Positions 62,440-64,000 of a DNA stretch of 64,000 nucleotides are shown in pieces (the first letter of the stretch is position 1; each line of letters starts with the position of its first letter). Origin of the DNA: Brassica napus. Its lineage: Eukaryota; Streptophyta; Magnoliopsida; Brassicales; Brassicaceae. A program made the translations under genes and the position numbers. The stretch covers positions 2,790,001 to 2,854,000 of the forward strand of contig NC_063438.1 in NCBI RefSeq assembly GCF_020379485.1, given 5' to 3'. The notes beneath the pieces are model-generated. The model was not told the origin of the DNA. It did not search any database and worked only from the letters and a program-made list of their open reading frames with translations.

Positions 62440-62879
62440 AACAAAATTAGAACTTTTCTTACGCGTCCTTGGGTAGCACGTGTCAAGAGATGAGAGGAAG
62501 ACTGAAGGGGTAGAGGTAGAGGAAACATATAGAGCATTCTCGACTTCATTCTTCTCGTCTCCTCTCTCTCTCTCTCTCTTTCCTCAATCTCGACGGCGAA
62601 TTCAGTCTCGCAATCTCGCAAGAAAAAATCGACACCGAGCTCTCGTTAAATCGTCATCCTATCCGCCGAATCTAATATACCGCTGGTACGTGTTCTTCTC
62701 TGATCTCTCTGTTGCGATTTTCCCAGATTTAATCACCGATCTTTTTTTTTTTTTTTGGTTTGTGGGTTTGATTCGGTCTTGCATGCTTGGGTATTGTAGT
62801 GGGATAATCGAAATCGGTGACGATTCTCAACGTCTCCCACTTCTCTCTCACATCGAAACCTTCTCCTCCGAAACCAGGT
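62440..62879 (+). CDS. Possible 5' exons of a gene running to the right
   Basis: A promoter-like region with an ACGTG box is followed by a CT-rich leader (62560-62580), then a donor (CCGCTGGTACGTG, about 62690) and an acceptor (TATTGTAG, 62799). An 80-base exon then ends in a donor (CCAGGTGTGTC) at about 62879. In one frame the exon reads GIIEIGDDSQRLPLL and then SHIETFSSETR. I do not recognise it, and it may be untranslated. The layout (spliced leader, gene-like composition) suggests the start of a gene whose body lies beyond 64000 or was separated by the LTR. Confidence 0.3.
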
Positions 62880-63383
62880 GTGTCTTCGTTCTCTCTACTC
62901 CGTTTGCTTGTTGTATGATTGGTAGGAAGTGGAATTGACTTATTCATTGTCTTATTAGTGAGTTAATTGACTGATTTGTGAATTCGTTGGAGTAAAAGTT
63001 TTCTTCGGATTTGTATGGTTGTTAATTAAACTTGAGTTGTTTTTGTGTTAATCGATTCCTTTAGTAGAGTTGTTAAGAATGGGTTGGTAATTTTCTTGAC
63101 TTGTTATGTAAATTAAACATGTTTTCTTTTGTTTAATCGATGAGTTGTTTATGTGTTCCTTAGGACAAAGAATGGTTCGTTATAAAGTTTAGATTTTTAA
63201 ACTTGAGTTGTTCATTGTTTGCTTTACAATGAGAAAATGAGTTCTGTGAATATAAAGAAAGGATGTTTTTGCCTTAGATCGTTGGGTAGGTAAACGTTTT
63301 AATGAGGTTAAATAGTAAAAGCATTGGTCTGTGTTGATGTGTGATCCAAAATTGAAGTGAATTGTGGTGAAGGACTGCAGAAC

Positions 63384-63618
63384 ATGTTGAAATGATCTAC
63401 AGGTTCAAAGTGCTCACTTTGGAGAACGTATCTTCAGCACTTTGGTGCTGTAGGAAATATTTCTGCATAAGTATAGTATCTGATTCTATCAGAGGGTTCT
63501 CACTAAAGCCCTAGCTATAAATACTTGTTTCTTCATCTTCTCCAGATAAGCCTTAGCAGTCAACTAGCTGCCGAGATTGCAGCCAATCCAGGGCAGTCCA
63601 AGAGGGATGTTCCTGGTG

Positions 63619-63715
<97 letters not shown>

Positions 63716-63950
63716 TGTAGAGTTCTTCTTGGGTTCCTCTTGTATATCTCCTCTTTCTTGTTGTTCTTCTCTGTTCTTGAGAAGCTCAAGCTAGGTTGTT
63801 AGCTGAGTGTAAGAAAGTAACCGTGAGAGGGTGATTGTAATCTCCGGTGAATTTTTTTTCAACTTTGTAATTTTCTTTTTTTTTTAACTTTGTAATGTTC
63901 TTATGTTTAATGTTATATGTTTTATTGTAAAATCCAACCAATCAATTTTC
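63384..63950 (+). mobile_element. Candidate LTR (Copia-like or solo LTR)
   Basis: The sequence starts TGTTGAAATGATCTACAGG, contains a TATA-type box in CTAGCTATAAATACTTG near 63512, then a transcribed-looking leader, and near its end GTGATTGTAATCTCCGGTGAA, a phrase of the kind seen in plant Copia LTRs. No primer binding site is visible before the window ends, so it could be a solo LTR or a 5' LTR. The right limit is approximate. Confidence 0.4.
63623..63710. repeat. (AG)44 microsatellite
   Basis: 88 bases of uninterrupted AG, the longest simple repeat in the window. It sits inside the candidate LTR. Confidence 0.97.
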
Positions 63951-64000
63951 AAAAAAAAACAAAATTTACAATTTTGCTAAGAACCTACCAAAACATCTAC

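Noticed and set aside
63525..63794. Frames with long RE or SL runs
   Set aside because: They only translate the AG microsatellite.

Overview
This is plant nuclear DNA, almost certainly from a crucifer (Brassicaceae). The genes have spliced exons, a nuclear tRNA-Lys(CUU), telo-box and site II promoter motifs and an AT-rich background. Nearly every host gene reads as a close relative of a gene in the Arabidopsis thaliana segment At2g45340-At2g45430, in the same order. Two genes (RPS13 and a DHHC acyltransferase) instead match the partner segment around At3g60770-At3g60800. Locus names are from memory, not from a search.

Layout. 0-4.5 kb: a Helitron terminus with replication protein A (RPA)-like debris, a three-copy tandem repeat holding a defensin-like exon, and a tRNA-derived SINE core. 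4.7-6.1 kb: RPS13 (-). 6.1-11.5 kb: gene-free, with a LINE fragment, a LINE-type insertion with perfect 18-bp target duplications, and a TRIM retrotransposon. 11.6-16.3 kb: an LRR receptor-like pseudokinase (+), tail to tail with the plastid RNA-editing PPR gene CRR4 (-). 19-19.8 kb: a DUF1442 gene (+). 19.9-23.6 kb: a Helitron 3' terminus and a second RPA-like pseudogene. 23.6-30 kb: an MLF-like gene (-), a PAT14-like palmitoyltransferase (-), tRNA-Lys and BEN1 (-). 33.5-49.2 kb: LBD19 (-) and LBD18 (+), head to head, with a 7.7-kb CACTA transposon between them. 49.3-59.7 kb: gene-poor, with a complete TRIM, a complete short Helitron and several MITEs. 59.7-60.6 kb: AHL22 (+). 62.4-64 kb: a possible 5' gene fragment and a candidate LTR carrying (AG)44.

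How the genes relate. The host genes do not form one pathway. LBD18, LBD19, AHL22 and BEN1 all belong to families known in organ development or brassinosteroid control. CRR4 serves plastid NDH-complex biogenesis.

The most notable items are: (1) an apparently intact CACTA element, with termini, a CAT target duplication, a 1095-aa transposase and a 698-aa second protein whose C-terminus is three tandem one-exon modules, ending 444 bp upstream of the LBD18 start; (2) an eight-cysteine defensin-like exon inside an AT-rich tandem repeat, broken by a Helitron; (3) a gene set that mixes the two A. thaliana homoeologous blocks, implying alternative gene loss after genome duplication; (4) two TRIMs and a Helitron with base-level termini. 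Exon joins were made by eye and checked for reading frame, not against transcripts.
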